From an uncultured Oscillospiraceae bacterium (lineage in GTDB: Bacteria; Bacillota; Clostridia; Oscillospirales; Oscillospiraceae): a DNA stretch of 14,055 nt. Within the stretch, counting starts at the first letter, position 1. Every line of letters begins with the position of its first letter. Shown piece by piece: positions 1 to 5,884 of the stretch. The notes beneath the pieces are model-generated. The model was not told the origin of the DNA. It ran no database searches and was given only the letters and a program-made list of their open reading frames with translations. The stretch is taken from the NCBI GenBank assembly GCA_944385455.1, contig CALWXI010000116.1:1-14055 (forward strand). The letters are read 5' to 3'. A program made the position numbers and the translations under genes.

Positions 1-517
1 TCTCATCCAGGTTGGTGGTGTCGCTGAGGAGGCTGAAGTGGAGCCCCTTGCTGTCCACGCCCATGTAGAGGTTGTTGAAGATGCTCTTGATGATCTCGCC
101 GAAGGCCAGTGTGACGATGGCCAGATAGTCCCCCTTGAGCCGCAGCACGGGGATGCCGATGAGGAATCCCGCCAGGGCGGCAAACGCGGCGCCCACGGCC
201 ATGCCCACCGCCAGCCGCAGCGGCGCCATGGGAATCACGTTCTGGAGAAGGATGGCGGCGGTGACGCCGGTGAAGGCGCCGACGCTCATAAAGCCCGCGT
301 GGCCCAGGCTCAGCTCACCCAGGACGCCCACGGGGAGGTGCAGCGACATGGCCATCACCACGTAGGCGCAGATGGGCACCAGCATGCCCTGGAGGGAGGA
401 GCTGATGGACCCGGCGGCGGTGAGAACCTGCAGCACGATGAAGGCCAGGATCACCAGCGCGTAGGTCAGGAGATTGCGGCGGGTTGTTTTGCCCAGGCTG
501 TTGAATTTGTTTGCCAT
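1..517 (-). CDS. livM: Branched-chain amino acid ABC transporter permease LivM (partial, 3' end outside window)
   Basis: This is the second membrane permease of a branched-chain amino acid ABC importer; with LivH it forms the channel in the cytoplasmic membrane. Only the first 172 residues are in the window, and the reading frame runs open off the left edge. The ATG at 517 follows a GGTGAGG ribosome binding site and lies 10 nt after the livH stop, so the two are probably translated together. The visible part has a short basic N-terminus (MANKFNSLGKTTRRN), then several hydrophobic segments. It carries the family-typical stretch GELSLGHAGFMSVGAF, followed by GIPVLRLKGDYLAIVTLAFGEI, which matches the LivM core (HPD family BPD_transp_2). 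It is the third gene of livK-livH-livM. ATPase genes livG and livF are expected beyond the edge but were not seen. Confidence 0.93.
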   Translation of the reverse strand, partial: MANKFNSLGKTTRRNLLTYALVILAFIVLQVLTAAGSISSSLQGMLVPICAYVVMAMSLHLPVGVLGELSLGHAGFMSVGAFTGVTAAILLQNVIPMAPLRLAVGMAVGAAFAALAGFLIGIPVLRLKGDYLAIVTLAFGEIIKSIFNNLYMGVDSKGLHFSLLSDTTNLDE

Positions 518-527
518 GATCCTCACC

Positions 528-1445
528 TCACACTTTCTCGCGGATCTGCTTGCCCAGCAGGCCCGCAGGCTTGACCAGAAGCACCACGATCAGCACCGCG
601 AACACGATGGCGTCGGAGAGCTGCATGGAGATATAGGCCTTGGCAAAGGTCTCAATGACGCCCAGCAGCAGGCCGCCCAGCAGCGCGCCGGGGATGGAGC
701 CGATGCCGCCGAACACGGCGGCGGTGAATGCCTTGATGCCGGGCATGGAGCCGGTGGTGGGCACCAGGGTGGGATAGGCGGAGCACAGCAGCACGCCGGC
801 GACGGCGGCGAGCCCTGAGCCGATGGCGAAGGTCATGGAGATGGTGGCGTTGACGTTGATGCCCATCAGCTGCGCGGCGCCTTTGTCCTCGGAGCAGGCC
901 CGCATGGCCTTGCCCATCTTTGTTTTGCTGGTGAACCAGGTCAGCACCAGCATGATGAGGATGCATGCGGTGATGGTGACCAGCGTCACATAGGAGAGAT
1001 TGAGTCTTCCGTCAAAGAGGGCGATGTTGGACTGCGTGATCTCGTTGCCCGCCTCGTCCACGCTCCTGAGGACAAAGATCGAGGGGAACATCTTGATATT
1101 GGAAGACCACAGCAGAAGCGCCGCGTTCTGCAGGAAATAGCTCACGCCGATGGCGGTGATCAGCACCGCCAGGGAGGGAGCCGCCCGCAGGGGCTTGTAA
1201 GCCAGGCGCTCCACCACAATGCCCAGTATTGTGCAGACCACAATGGCCAGCAGGATGCCGACCAGAGGCGGCAGGGAGAAGCTGGAGATCGCAAAGAAGC
1301 AGATGTAGGCGCCCACCATGATGACGTCGCCGTGGGCGAAGTTCAGCATTTTGGCGATGCCGTAGACCATGGTGTAGCCCAGGGCGATGATGGCGTAGAT
1401 GCTGCCTAAACTGATCCCGCTGATGAGGAAGTTCAGAAAGGTCAT
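528..1445 (-). CDS. livH: Branched-chain amino acid ABC transporter permease LivH
   Basis: This is the first membrane permease of the importer, 305 residues with about eight hydrophobic segments, a normal length for LivH. Recognisable family stretches are SLGSIYAIIALGYTMVYG near the N-terminus, then MLNFAHGDVIMVGAY, and near the C-terminus GIKAFTAAVFGGIGSIPGAL, the conserved Gly-rich loop of this permease family. I chose the ATG at 1445 because AAGGGG lies 8 nt upstream. A GTG nine bases further upstream (1454) is in frame but overlaps that ribosome binding site, so it is unlikely. The gene sits between livK and livM. A 166-nt spacer with two stem-loops separates it from livK, so its transcript level may be lower than that of livK. 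Confidence 0.95.
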   Translation of the reverse strand: MTFLNFLISGISLGSIYAIIALGYTMVYGIAKMLNFAHGDVIMVGAYICFFAISSFSLPPLVGILLAIVVCTILGIVVERLAYKPLRAAPSLAVLITAIGVSYFLQNAALLLWSSNIKMFPSIFVLRSVDEAGNEITQSNIALFDGRLNLSYVTLVTITACILIMLVLTWFTSKTKMGKAMRACSEDKGAAQLMGINVNATISMTFAIGSGLAAVAGVLLCSAYPTLVPTTGSMPGIKAFTAAVFGGIGSIPGALLGGLLLGVIETFAKAYISMQLSDAIVFAVLIVVLLVKPAGLLGKQIREKV

Positions 1446-1493
1446 ATGTAACACCCCTTGTTTGTTTGGTTCGGGAGAAGCGATACGTTCCGT

Positions 1494-1536
1494 ACGTATC
1501 TGAAAACCCCCGCTGCCCGGGCGCTTTCAGATACGT
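1494..1536 (-). repeat. 12-bp perfect inverted repeat in the livK-livH spacer
   Basis: ACGTATCTGAAA (1494-1505) is exactly reversed as TTTCAGATACGT (1525-1536), with a 19-nt GC-rich loop that itself holds the palindrome GCCCGGGC. Transcribed with the liv operon it would give a stable stem-loop about 50 nt before the livH start. No U-run follows, so it is not a standard terminator. It may affect mRNA decay or livH expression relative to livK; that role is inferred. Confidence 0.6.
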
Positions 1537-1546
1537 GCTGAATGCG

Positions 1547-1585
1547 GGCAGCTGGAGCGGCCGAAAGGCCGCTCCGACAGCTGCC
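1547..1585 (-). repeat. Strong stem-loop just downstream of livK
   Basis: Read on the minus strand the arms are GGCAGCT, a 3-nt bulge, then GGAGCGGCC, a 4-nt TTTC loop, then GGCCGCTCC and AGCTGCC. All 16 base pairs are Watson-Crick. It begins 26 nt after the livK stop. There is no U-run, so it fits a 3'-end stabiliser or partial attenuator that would favour livK (binding protein) over livH/livM, as is common in binding-protein operons. The function is inferred. Confidence 0.6.
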
Positions 1586-1611
1586 GGTTTTGTGAGATAC
1601 GGGACTGGGGA

Positions 1612-2823
1612 TCAGTCGAGGCCGACGTAGGTGCCGTTTTCGATGATCATGCCCTTGGGGCTCTTGGACACCGCGCCGCTGGCGTCCCAGGTCATGCCGG
1701 CGTCGTCGCTGGTCAGCCCATGGAAGGTCATGGAGGTGAACTGGGCGATCATGGCGTCGCAGAGCTCCTCGTTGCTCATGTCGGGCGTGCAGCCGGCGGT
1801 CTCCAGGGCCTGCTTATAGGCGTAGACGCAGTCGTAGGCATCGGCGGCGAACTGATTGGGGATCTCGCCGTACTGGTCCTGATAGGTCTTGACGAAGTTC
1901 TGGGTCTGCTCGTCCTCCGCGTCGGCGCTGAAGGGGGTCAGCAGCATGACGCCCTCGGCCAGGGAAGTGTCGAAGCCGTCCACGGACAGGATGCCGTCCA
2001 TGCCGTCCACGCCGAACCACTTGGGAGCGTAGCCCATGGTGTTGGCCTGGGAGAAGATCAGCGCCGCCACGTCGTAGTACATGGGCAGGAACACCAGATC
2101 AGCGCCCTTGGACTGGGCGTCAGAGAGCTGGACGGAGAAGTCGGTGGCGTTGCCGTCGTTGAAGGTGGTGTCGGAGACTACTTCCATGCCCCGGGCTTCC
2201 GCCTCGGCCATGAAGGTGTCATACAGACCCTTGGAATACACGTCGTCGTTCTTCCAGATCACAGCCAGCTTGGTGCCCAGACCCTTCTCATCGATGTACT
2301 CGGCAGACTTGGCGCCCTGGCCGGGATCGGTGAAGCACATCTGGAACACATTGTCCTTGCCCTCGGTGGTGGCTACGGAGGAGGCGGAGGGGGTCAGGGC
2401 AAAGATCCGGTCCTCATAGTTCATGGCAGAGGTGGCCTCGCCGGGCTTGGAGGTGACGGAACCAAGGGACAGCTGCATGCCCCAGTCCTTGAGCACGTTG
2501 TAGGCGTTGACGGCCTTTTCCGCGTCGTGGGCGTCATCCTCATAGCGAAGCTCAAATTTGATGGTGCTGTCAGAGGCGTTGATTTCGTCCACGGCAATCT
2601 GGGCGCCGCGGTAAGCCGCGTTGCCGTAGATGGCGGCGCCGCCGGTCAGGGGGCCGGTGCCGCCCAGCTTGAAAGCGGTGCCCTCGGCGGGAGCCTCGGA
2701 ACCCTCTTCGGCGGGAGTCTCACCGCTGTCGCCGGCGGGGGCCTCCTCGGTGCTGCCGCCGCAGGCGGCCAGGCTGAGGACCATCATCATGGCCAGCAGC
2801 AGGCTGAAGAACTTCTTTTTCAT
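1612..2823 (-). CDS. livK: Branched-chain amino acid ABC transporter substrate-binding lipoprotein LivK
   Basis: This is the extracellular binding protein that delivers Leu/Ile/Val (or related amino acids) to LivHM. It has 403 residues. It starts with a lipoprotein signal peptide: a MKKKFF basic end, a hydrophobic core, and the lipobox LSLAAC with Cys21 as the lipid-anchored residue. An Ala/Glu/Gly/Pro-rich linker (about 22-50) follows, then a two-lobed Peripla_BP_6 domain opening with FKLGGTGPLTGGAAIYG and containing VAVDEIN-like and YEDDAHDAEKAVNAYN segments. The ATG at 2823 has an AAAAGGAGAG ribosome binding site. It is first in the operon, directly behind a terminator/attenuator. Binding specificity cannot be read from sequence; related proteins can bind other amino acids or amides. 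Confidence 0.94.
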   Translation of the reverse strand: MKKKFFSLLLAMMMVLSLAACGGSTEEAPAGDSGETPAEEGSEAPAEGTAFKLGGTGPLTGGAAIYGNAAYRGAQIAVDEINASDSTIKFELRYEDDAHDAEKAVNAYNVLKDWGMQLSLGSVTSKPGEATSAMNYEDRIFALTPSASSVATTEGKDNVFQMCFTDPGQGAKSAEYIDEKGLGTKLAVIWKNDDVYSKGLYDTFMAEAEARGMEVVSDTTFNDGNATDFSVQLSDAQSKGADLVFLPMYYDVAALIFSQANTMGYAPKWFGVDGMDGILSVDGFDTSLAEGVMLLTPFSADAEDEQTQNFVKTYQDQYGEIPNQFAADAYDCVYAYKQALETAGCTPDMSNEELCDAMIAQFTSMTFHGLTSDDAGMTWDASGAVSKSPKGMIIENGTYVGLD

Positions 2824-2856
2824 CGTGAATCTCTCCTTTTCCAGTAGATATTATAC

Positions 2857-2892
2857 AAAAAAGCGGTCCCGCCATAGCTGCGGAACCGCTTT
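2857..2892 (-). terminator. Intrinsic terminator between the leader ORF and livK (attenuator terminator)
   Basis: On the minus strand the arms AAAGCGGTTCCGC and GCGGGACCGCTTT form a 13-bp stem (one G-U pair) with the 7-nt loop AGCTATG. The 3' arm runs into six consecutive T. It lies 14 nt after the leader ORF stop and about 34 nt before the livK ATG. A terminator placed between the only good promoter and the first structural gene implies regulated read-through. Confidence 0.88.
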
Positions 2893-3017
2893 ACTGTATC
2901 ACCAGTTCAGCATATGTTCTCCACAGAGGCGTTTTTTTCAAAACTGATTTTCCGCAGCAGCAGTACCAGCTGGAGCAAGGAATTGCCCAGAATGGCCAGG
3001 CTTACGCGGCGGATAAT
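2877..3017 (-). promoter_or_regulatory. Predicted ribosome-mediated attenuator of the liv operon (alternative RNA pairings)
   Basis: Three segments, read on the minus strand, can pair in mutually exclusive ways. Segment 1, ATTATCCGC (3009-3017, inside Ile codons 46-47 and Arg48), can pair with segment 2, GCGGAAAAT (2947-2955), at 8 of 9 positions. Segment 2 shifted, GCTGCGGAA (2950-2958), is perfectly complementary over 9 nt to segment 3, TTCCGCAGC (2877-2885). Segment 3 is part of the 5' arm and loop of the livK-proximal terminator. A ribosome stalled at the Ile codons would cover segment 1 and free segment 2 to capture segment 3, preventing termination. Without stalling, 1:2 and the terminator form. 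The complementarity is seen in the sequence; the mechanism is inferred by analogy with the enteric ilv/leu/trp leaders. Confidence 0.65.
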
Positions 3018-3152
3018 AATAATGGACGCCATGGTAATGGCGTCCAGACGGGTAACGATGGCAGAATGAGAAGGGCAGGAAAAGGAAGCGTCTGCGAAAG
3101 CGGCGGACGCATGGCTGGACATCTGCATGGACTGCATGGTATGGTAAGTCAT
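2907..3152 (-). CDS. Leader peptide of the liv operon, Ile/Leu/Val-rich (81 aa)
   Basis: This is a short ORF between the liv promoter and the pre-livK terminator. Its ATG at 3152 has a good ribosome binding site (GAAGGGAG, 8 nt upstream) and lies roughly 40 nt after the predicted transcript start. Residues 1-42 are rich in Ser, Ala, Met and His and match no family I know. Residues 44-66 read IIIIRRVSLAILG and then NSLLQLVLLL: 15 of 23 are Ile, Leu or Val, including four Ile codons in a row (ATT ATT ATT ATC). The ORF ends 14 nt before the terminator stem. These features suggest a translated sensor of charged branched-chain tRNAs rather than a functional protein. It is much longer than the enteric leaders (about 30 aa). 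The alternative is a small membrane protein, but the Arg-Arg in the middle of the hydrophobic stretch argues against a simple helix. Confidence 0.7.
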   Translation of the reverse strand: MTYHTMQSMQMSSHASAAFADASFSCPSHSAIVTRLDAITMASIIIIRRVSLAILGNSLLQLVLLLRKISFEKNASVENIC

Positions 3153-3198
3153 GAATGCCACTCCCTTCTCAAAACGAATTCCTTTACAATTTGTTCTT

Positions 3199-3227
3199 AT
3201 TTTAGCGGACCAAAGAGGCAAAGTCAA
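3199..3227 (-). promoter_or_regulatory. Sigma-A promoter of the leader-livKHM operon
   Basis: Read on the minus strand: -35 TTGACT (3222-3227), a 17-bp spacer, then -10 TAAAAT (3199-3204). This is close to consensus, with ideal spacing. Transcription would begin near 3192, leaving about 40 nt before the leader ORF. Confidence 0.82.
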
Positions 3228-3231
3228 TCGG

Positions 3232-3260
3232 CGTTTTGATGGGAAGTTCCCATCAAAACG
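3232..3260. promoter_or_regulatory. 29-bp perfect palindrome just upstream of the liv promoter (candidate operator)
   Basis: CGTTTTGATGGGAA (3232-3245), a single G, then TTCCCATCAAAACG (3247-3260). The centre lies about 20 bp upstream of the -35 box. No T-run follows on either strand as would be needed for a terminator, so a dimeric regulator site is the better reading. The regulator is not identifiable from the sequence. Confidence 0.6.
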
Positions 3261-3293
3261 ACCAAAAAGACAGGCTGAATGAATAAATTGCAC

Positions 3294-3324
3294 AAAAAGA
3301 TGCCGGGATACCCCTATTTCCGGC
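3294..3324 (-). terminator. Probable terminator of the feo operon
   Basis: On the minus strand GCCGG and CCGGC form a short stem, extended across a small internal loop by ATA/TAT and closed by GGGG. It is followed by ATCTTTTTG. The 5' arm overlaps the last codons of the small Cys-rich gene. The stem is weaker than the other terminators here, so confidence is moderate. Confidence 0.55.
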
Positions 3325-3451
3325 GGCGGCAGCCATGGACACAGCCCGCGCAGGAGCTGCAGTCGCCGCCGCAGCCGCCGGAGCGGAGGCAGCTGCGCAG
3401 GGCCAGCGCCAGCCAGACGCCCAAGGCCAGCAGAATGAGACCTTCCAGCAT
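3314..3451 (-). CDS. FeoB-associated small Cys-rich membrane protein (45 aa)
   Basis: This small gene starts 12 nt after the feoB stop, at an ATG behind a near-perfect AAAGGAGG ribosome binding site. It encodes one hydrophobic N-terminal helix (MLEGLILLALGVWLALAL, residues 1-18). A Cys/Gly-rich cytoplasmic tail follows with five Cys between residues 21 and 41 (C21, C27, C31, C34, C37) plus C41, and a CRRRK end. The layout and position match the FeoB-associated Cys-rich membrane protein family (FeoC-like role, PF12669 type). Members are thought to assist or regulate FeoB, possibly by binding metal through the Cys cluster. Recognition is from layout and context; the exact function is unproven. 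Confidence 0.82.
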   Translation of the reverse strand: MLEGLILLALGVWLALALRSCLRSGGCGGDCSSCAGCVHGCRRRK

Positions 3452-3463
3452 GACGCGCCTCCT

Positions 3464-5470
3464 TTAAAACAGCACCAGTGCCGCGTGGTAGACCAGGAAC
3501 GCCGCGGCCCAGGCCACCACGCACTGGCTCAGGGCCACGCCGGCGGCCTTCCAGCCGGAGCGCAGCTCCCGCTTCACGGCGGAGATGGCCGCTACGCACG
3601 GGGTGTAGAGCAGGGTGAACACCAGGAAGCCCGCGGCCGCCGCCGGGGTGAAAAGGGCGCCCAGAGCCTCGGCGGAGACGGTGGCTCCGGGGCCGGTGAG
3701 GATGCCCAGGGTGGAGACCACGGACTCCTTGGCGATGAAGCCGGTGATGAGGGCGGTGGAGACCCGCCAGTCTCCGAAGCCCAGGGGGGCGAACAGGGGG
3801 GCCAGCACGGCGCCCACGGTGGCCAGGAGGCTGTCGGCGCTGTCGGTGACCAGATTCAGCCGGGTATCGAAGGTCTGGAGGAACCAGACCAGGATGGTGG
3901 CCACGAAGATGATGGTGAAGGCCCGGGTGAGGAAATCCTTGGCCTTGTCCCAGCACAGCTGCCCCACGCTGCGGGCGGAGGGGAAGCGGTAGTTGGGCAG
4001 CTCCATGACAAAGGGCACGGGGTTGCCCCGAAAGGCGGTGGCCCCCAGCACCTTGGCCGCCAGGATGCCCACCAGGATGCCGGTGAGATACAGTCCGATC
4101 ATCACCAGACCTGCGTGATCCGGGAAGAAGGCGGCGGAGAACACCACGTAAATGGGGATCTTGGCCGAGCAGCTCATGAAGGGGGTAAGAAGGATGGTCA
4201 TCCGCCGGTCCCGCTCCGAGGCCAGAGTCCGGGTGGACATGATGGCGGGGACGGAGCAGCCGAAGCCGATGAGCATGGGCACGATGCTGCGGCCGGACAG
4301 GCCGATCTTGCGCAGCAGCTGGTCCATGACGAAGGCCACCCGGGCCATGTAGCCGGTGTCCTCCAGGATGGAGAGGAAGAAAAACAGCACCACGATCAGG
4401 GGCAGGAAGCTCAGCACGCTGCCCACGCCGGCAAAGACGCCGTCGATGACCAGGCTGTGAACCACGGGGTTGAGACCATAGGCGGTGAGCCCCGCGTCCA
4501 CCACAGTGGTAAGGGCGTCGATGCCCGCCGCCAGCAGGTCCGAGAGAAAGGCGCCGATGACGTTGAAGGTGAGGTAAAAAATGGCCAGCATGATGCCGAA
4601 GAAGATGGGCAGAGCCCAGATCCGGTTCGTCACCACCCGGTCGATGGCCTCACTGCGGCGGCGCTCCCGGGACTCCCGGCACTTGACCACCGTGTCCCGG
4701 CAGACGGACTCGATAAAGGTATAGCGCATGTCGGCCAGAGCGGCGTTGCGGTCCATGCCGCATTCGCTCTCCATCTCCTGGACGCTGTGCTCGATCAGCT
4801 CCAGCTCATTCTGGTCCAGCTCCAGCCGCTCCCGGACGTCCGGGTCGTCCTCAATGAGCTTGGTGGCGGCGAACCGCACGGGGATGCCCGCTGCTTCAGC
4901 GTGGTCCTCGATCTGGTGGACCACCGCGTGGATGCAGCGGTGCACCGGGCCGGGGGCGCAGAAATCATAGACGGCGGGATAGGTCCGGGTGCGGGCGATG
5001 TGCACGGCGATGCGGATCAGCTCCTCCACGCCCTCATTTTTCACGGCGGAGATGGGCACCACCGGGATGCCCAGGGCCTGGGACATGGCCTTGACGTTGA
5101 TGGTGCCGCCGCCGCTGGACACCTCGTCCATCATGTTCAGCGCCAGCACCATGGGGATGCGCATCTCCATCAGCTGCAGCGTGAGGTAGAGATTGCGCTC
5201 GATGTTGGTGGCGTCCACGATGTTGATGATGCCGTCGGGCTTCTGGTTCAGAATGAAGTCCCGGGTGACGATCTCCTCCGGCGTGTAGGGACGGATGGAG
5301 TAGATGCCCGGCAGGTCCACCACCGTGCAGTCCTTCTGGCCCCGGACGGCGCCGGACTTCTGGTCCACGGTGACGCCGGGGAAGTTGCCCACGTGCTGGT
5401 TGGAGCCTGTGAGCTGGTTGAACAGCGTGGTCTTGCCGCAGTTTTGATTGCCGGCCAGTGCAAAGATCAT
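3464..5470 (-). CDS. feoB: Ferrous iron transport protein B (FeoB)
   Basis: This is a GTPase-coupled Fe(II) transporter in the cytoplasmic membrane, 668 residues, within the family range. The N-terminal G domain shows G1 GNQNCGKTT (residues 7-15), switch region NFPGVTVDQ (29-37) with Thr34, G3 DLPG (52-55) and G4 NMMD (112-115), then SAVKNEG as G5. A helical linker follows. From about residue 290 there is a polytopic membrane domain with Gate-type segments, including GFGCSVPAIMSTRTL and later FIAKESVVSTLG, both typical of FeoB. The ATG overlaps the feoA stop (ATGA), so the two are translationally coupled. A 45-aa Cys-rich partner follows. Expression is probably repressed by iron through the site upstream of feoA. 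Confidence 0.97.
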   Translation of the reverse strand: MIFALAGNQNCGKTTLFNQLTGSNQHVGNFPGVTVDQKSGAVRGQKDCTVVDLPGIYSIRPYTPEEIVTRDFILNQKPDGIINIVDATNIERNLYLTLQLMEMRIPMVLALNMMDEVSSGGGTINVKAMSQALGIPVVPISAVKNEGVEELIRIAVHIARTRTYPAVYDFCAPGPVHRCIHAVVHQIEDHAEAAGIPVRFAATKLIEDDPDVRERLELDQNELELIEHSVQEMESECGMDRNAALADMRYTFIESVCRDTVVKCRESRERRRSEAIDRVVTNRIWALPIFFGIMLAIFYLTFNVIGAFLSDLLAAGIDALTTVVDAGLTAYGLNPVVHSLVIDGVFAGVGSVLSFLPLIVVLFFFLSILEDTGYMARVAFVMDQLLRKIGLSGRSIVPMLIGFGCSVPAIMSTRTLASERDRRMTILLTPFMSCSAKIPIYVVFSAAFFPDHAGLVMIGLYLTGILVGILAAKVLGATAFRGNPVPFVMELPNYRFPSARSVGQLCWDKAKDFLTRAFTIIFVATILVWFLQTFDTRLNLVTDSADSLLATVGAVLAPLFAPLGFGDWRVSTALITGFIAKESVVSTLGILTGPGATVSAEALGALFTPAAAAGFLVFTLLYTPCVAAISAVKRELRSGWKAAGVALSQCVVAWAAAFLVYHAALVLF

Positions 5471-5697
5471 GCCTCACGCACCTCCACCTGGATGTTGCGG
5501 GCGTCCTCCTTGCGCAGGGACAGGGCATAGCCCCGCACCCGCAGCTCAATGGGGTCTCCCAGGGGAGCCACCTTCTCCACCCGCACTGCGGTGCGGGGGA
5601 TGAGGCCCATATCCAGAAGGCGGCAGCGCAGCGCGCCCTCGCCGCCCACAGCGGTGATCACGGCGTCCTGCCCGATGGGCAGCAGATCCAGTGTCAT
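5467..5697 (-). CDS. feoA: Ferrous iron transport protein A (FeoA)
   Basis: This is a small SH3-like cytoplasmic protein of 76 residues that acts with FeoB in Fe(II) uptake, probably by modulating its GTPase. Recognisable features are the opening MTLDLLPIGQDAVI, the core LRCRLLDMGLIPRTAVRVEKVAPLGDPIELRVRGYALSLRK, and a final beta strand IQVEV. LLDMGLIPG-like and PIELRVRGYxLSLR motifs are diagnostic of FeoA. The ATG at 5697 has a strong GGAGGTG ribosome binding site 7 nt upstream. It is the first gene of the feo operon, and its stop overlaps the feoB start by 4 nt. Confidence 0.95.
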   Translation of the reverse strand: MTLDLLPIGQDAVITAVGGEGALRCRLLDMGLIPRTAVRVEKVAPLGDPIELRVRGYALSLRKEDARNIQVEVREA

Positions 5698-5716
5698 AGT
5701 TCAGCACCTCCAAAAA

Positions 5717-5734
5717 GTTAGCATCTTCTAACTA
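5717..5734. promoter_or_regulatory. Inverted repeat AGTTAG-N6-CTAACT at the feo transcription start (candidate iron-regulator operator)
   Basis: AGTTAG (5717-5722) and CTAACT (5729-5734) are perfect inverted half-sites separated by 6 nt. They lie at about +1 to +18 of the predicted feo transcript. The TTAG...CTAA half-sites resemble DtxR/IdeR-type iron boxes. The assignment to that family is inferred; the symmetry and position are seen. Confidence 0.6.
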
Positions 5735-5740
5735 TTGAGA

Positions 5741-5769
5741 GTGTATCACGCCGCACCCGCTCCGTCAAA
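5741..5769 (-). promoter_or_regulatory. Sigma-A promoter of the feoAB operon
   Basis: Read on the minus strand: -35 TTGACG (5764-5769), a 17-bp spacer, then -10 TACACT (5741-5746). It is followed at once by the AGTTAG inverted repeat and then the feoA ribosome binding site. Confidence 0.72.
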
Positions 5770-5837
5770 CAAAAAAACGACGGAAAACGACGCGTTTTTT
5801 CCGCCGGAGTTGTGCAGAAGAGGAAAGCGGACGGGGC

Positions 5838-5867
5838 TTGCGCCGGCGGCGGGAGACATGGTATACT
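5838..5867 (+). promoter_or_regulatory. Promoter of the VOC-family gene, very short leader
   Basis: -35-like TTGCGC (5838-5843), an 18-bp spacer, then -10 TATACT (5862-5867). The -10 is followed after only 7 nt by the GAGGTGAT ribosome binding site and then ATG 5885, giving a leader of roughly 10-12 nt. The -35 is weak; the -10 is good. Confidence 0.6.
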
Positions 5868-5884
5868 GGCGGCGAGGTGATACG

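Noticed and set aside
1446..1454. GTG start at 1454 for livH
   Set aside because: It lies inside the AAGGGGTG ribosome binding site that serves the ATG at 1445.
1720..2847. Long plus-strand frame (375 codons) antisense to livK
   Set aside because: Low-complexity Gly/Val/His-rich translation with no family resemblance and no ribosome binding site. It is a shadow of the biased codons of livK, whose signal peptide, lipobox and fold are clear.
2850..2855. Perfect TATAAT (minus strand) right after the pre-livK terminator
   Set aside because: No recognisable -35 hexamer lies 16-18 bp upstream; that region is the terminator loop and arm. It could give weak constitutive livK transcription, but I do not call it a promoter.
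2850..2892. T-box in front of livK
   Set aside because: GGCGGGACCGC near the terminator superficially resembles GGGTGGNACCGC, but it is the 3' arm of the terminator stem itself. No Stem I elements or upstream T-box sequence are present.
3153..3956. Upstream extension of the leader-peptide frame into feoB
   Set aside because: The frame happens to be open, but it crosses the liv promoter, the palindrome, the feo terminator and, in another frame, feoB. Only the part from ATG 3152 has a ribosome binding site and sensible context.
3335..5530. 731-codon plus-strand frame opposite feoB
   Set aside because: His/Gly/Asp/Gln-rich antisense shadow caused by high-GC third positions. FeoB on the other strand carries all GTPase motifs.
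5779..5805. Imperfect hairpin CGGAAAACG / CGTTTTTTCCG between the feo and VOC promoters
   Set aside because: The arms match only with a two-base bulge, no gene ends here on either strand, and the position between divergent promoters gives no clear role.
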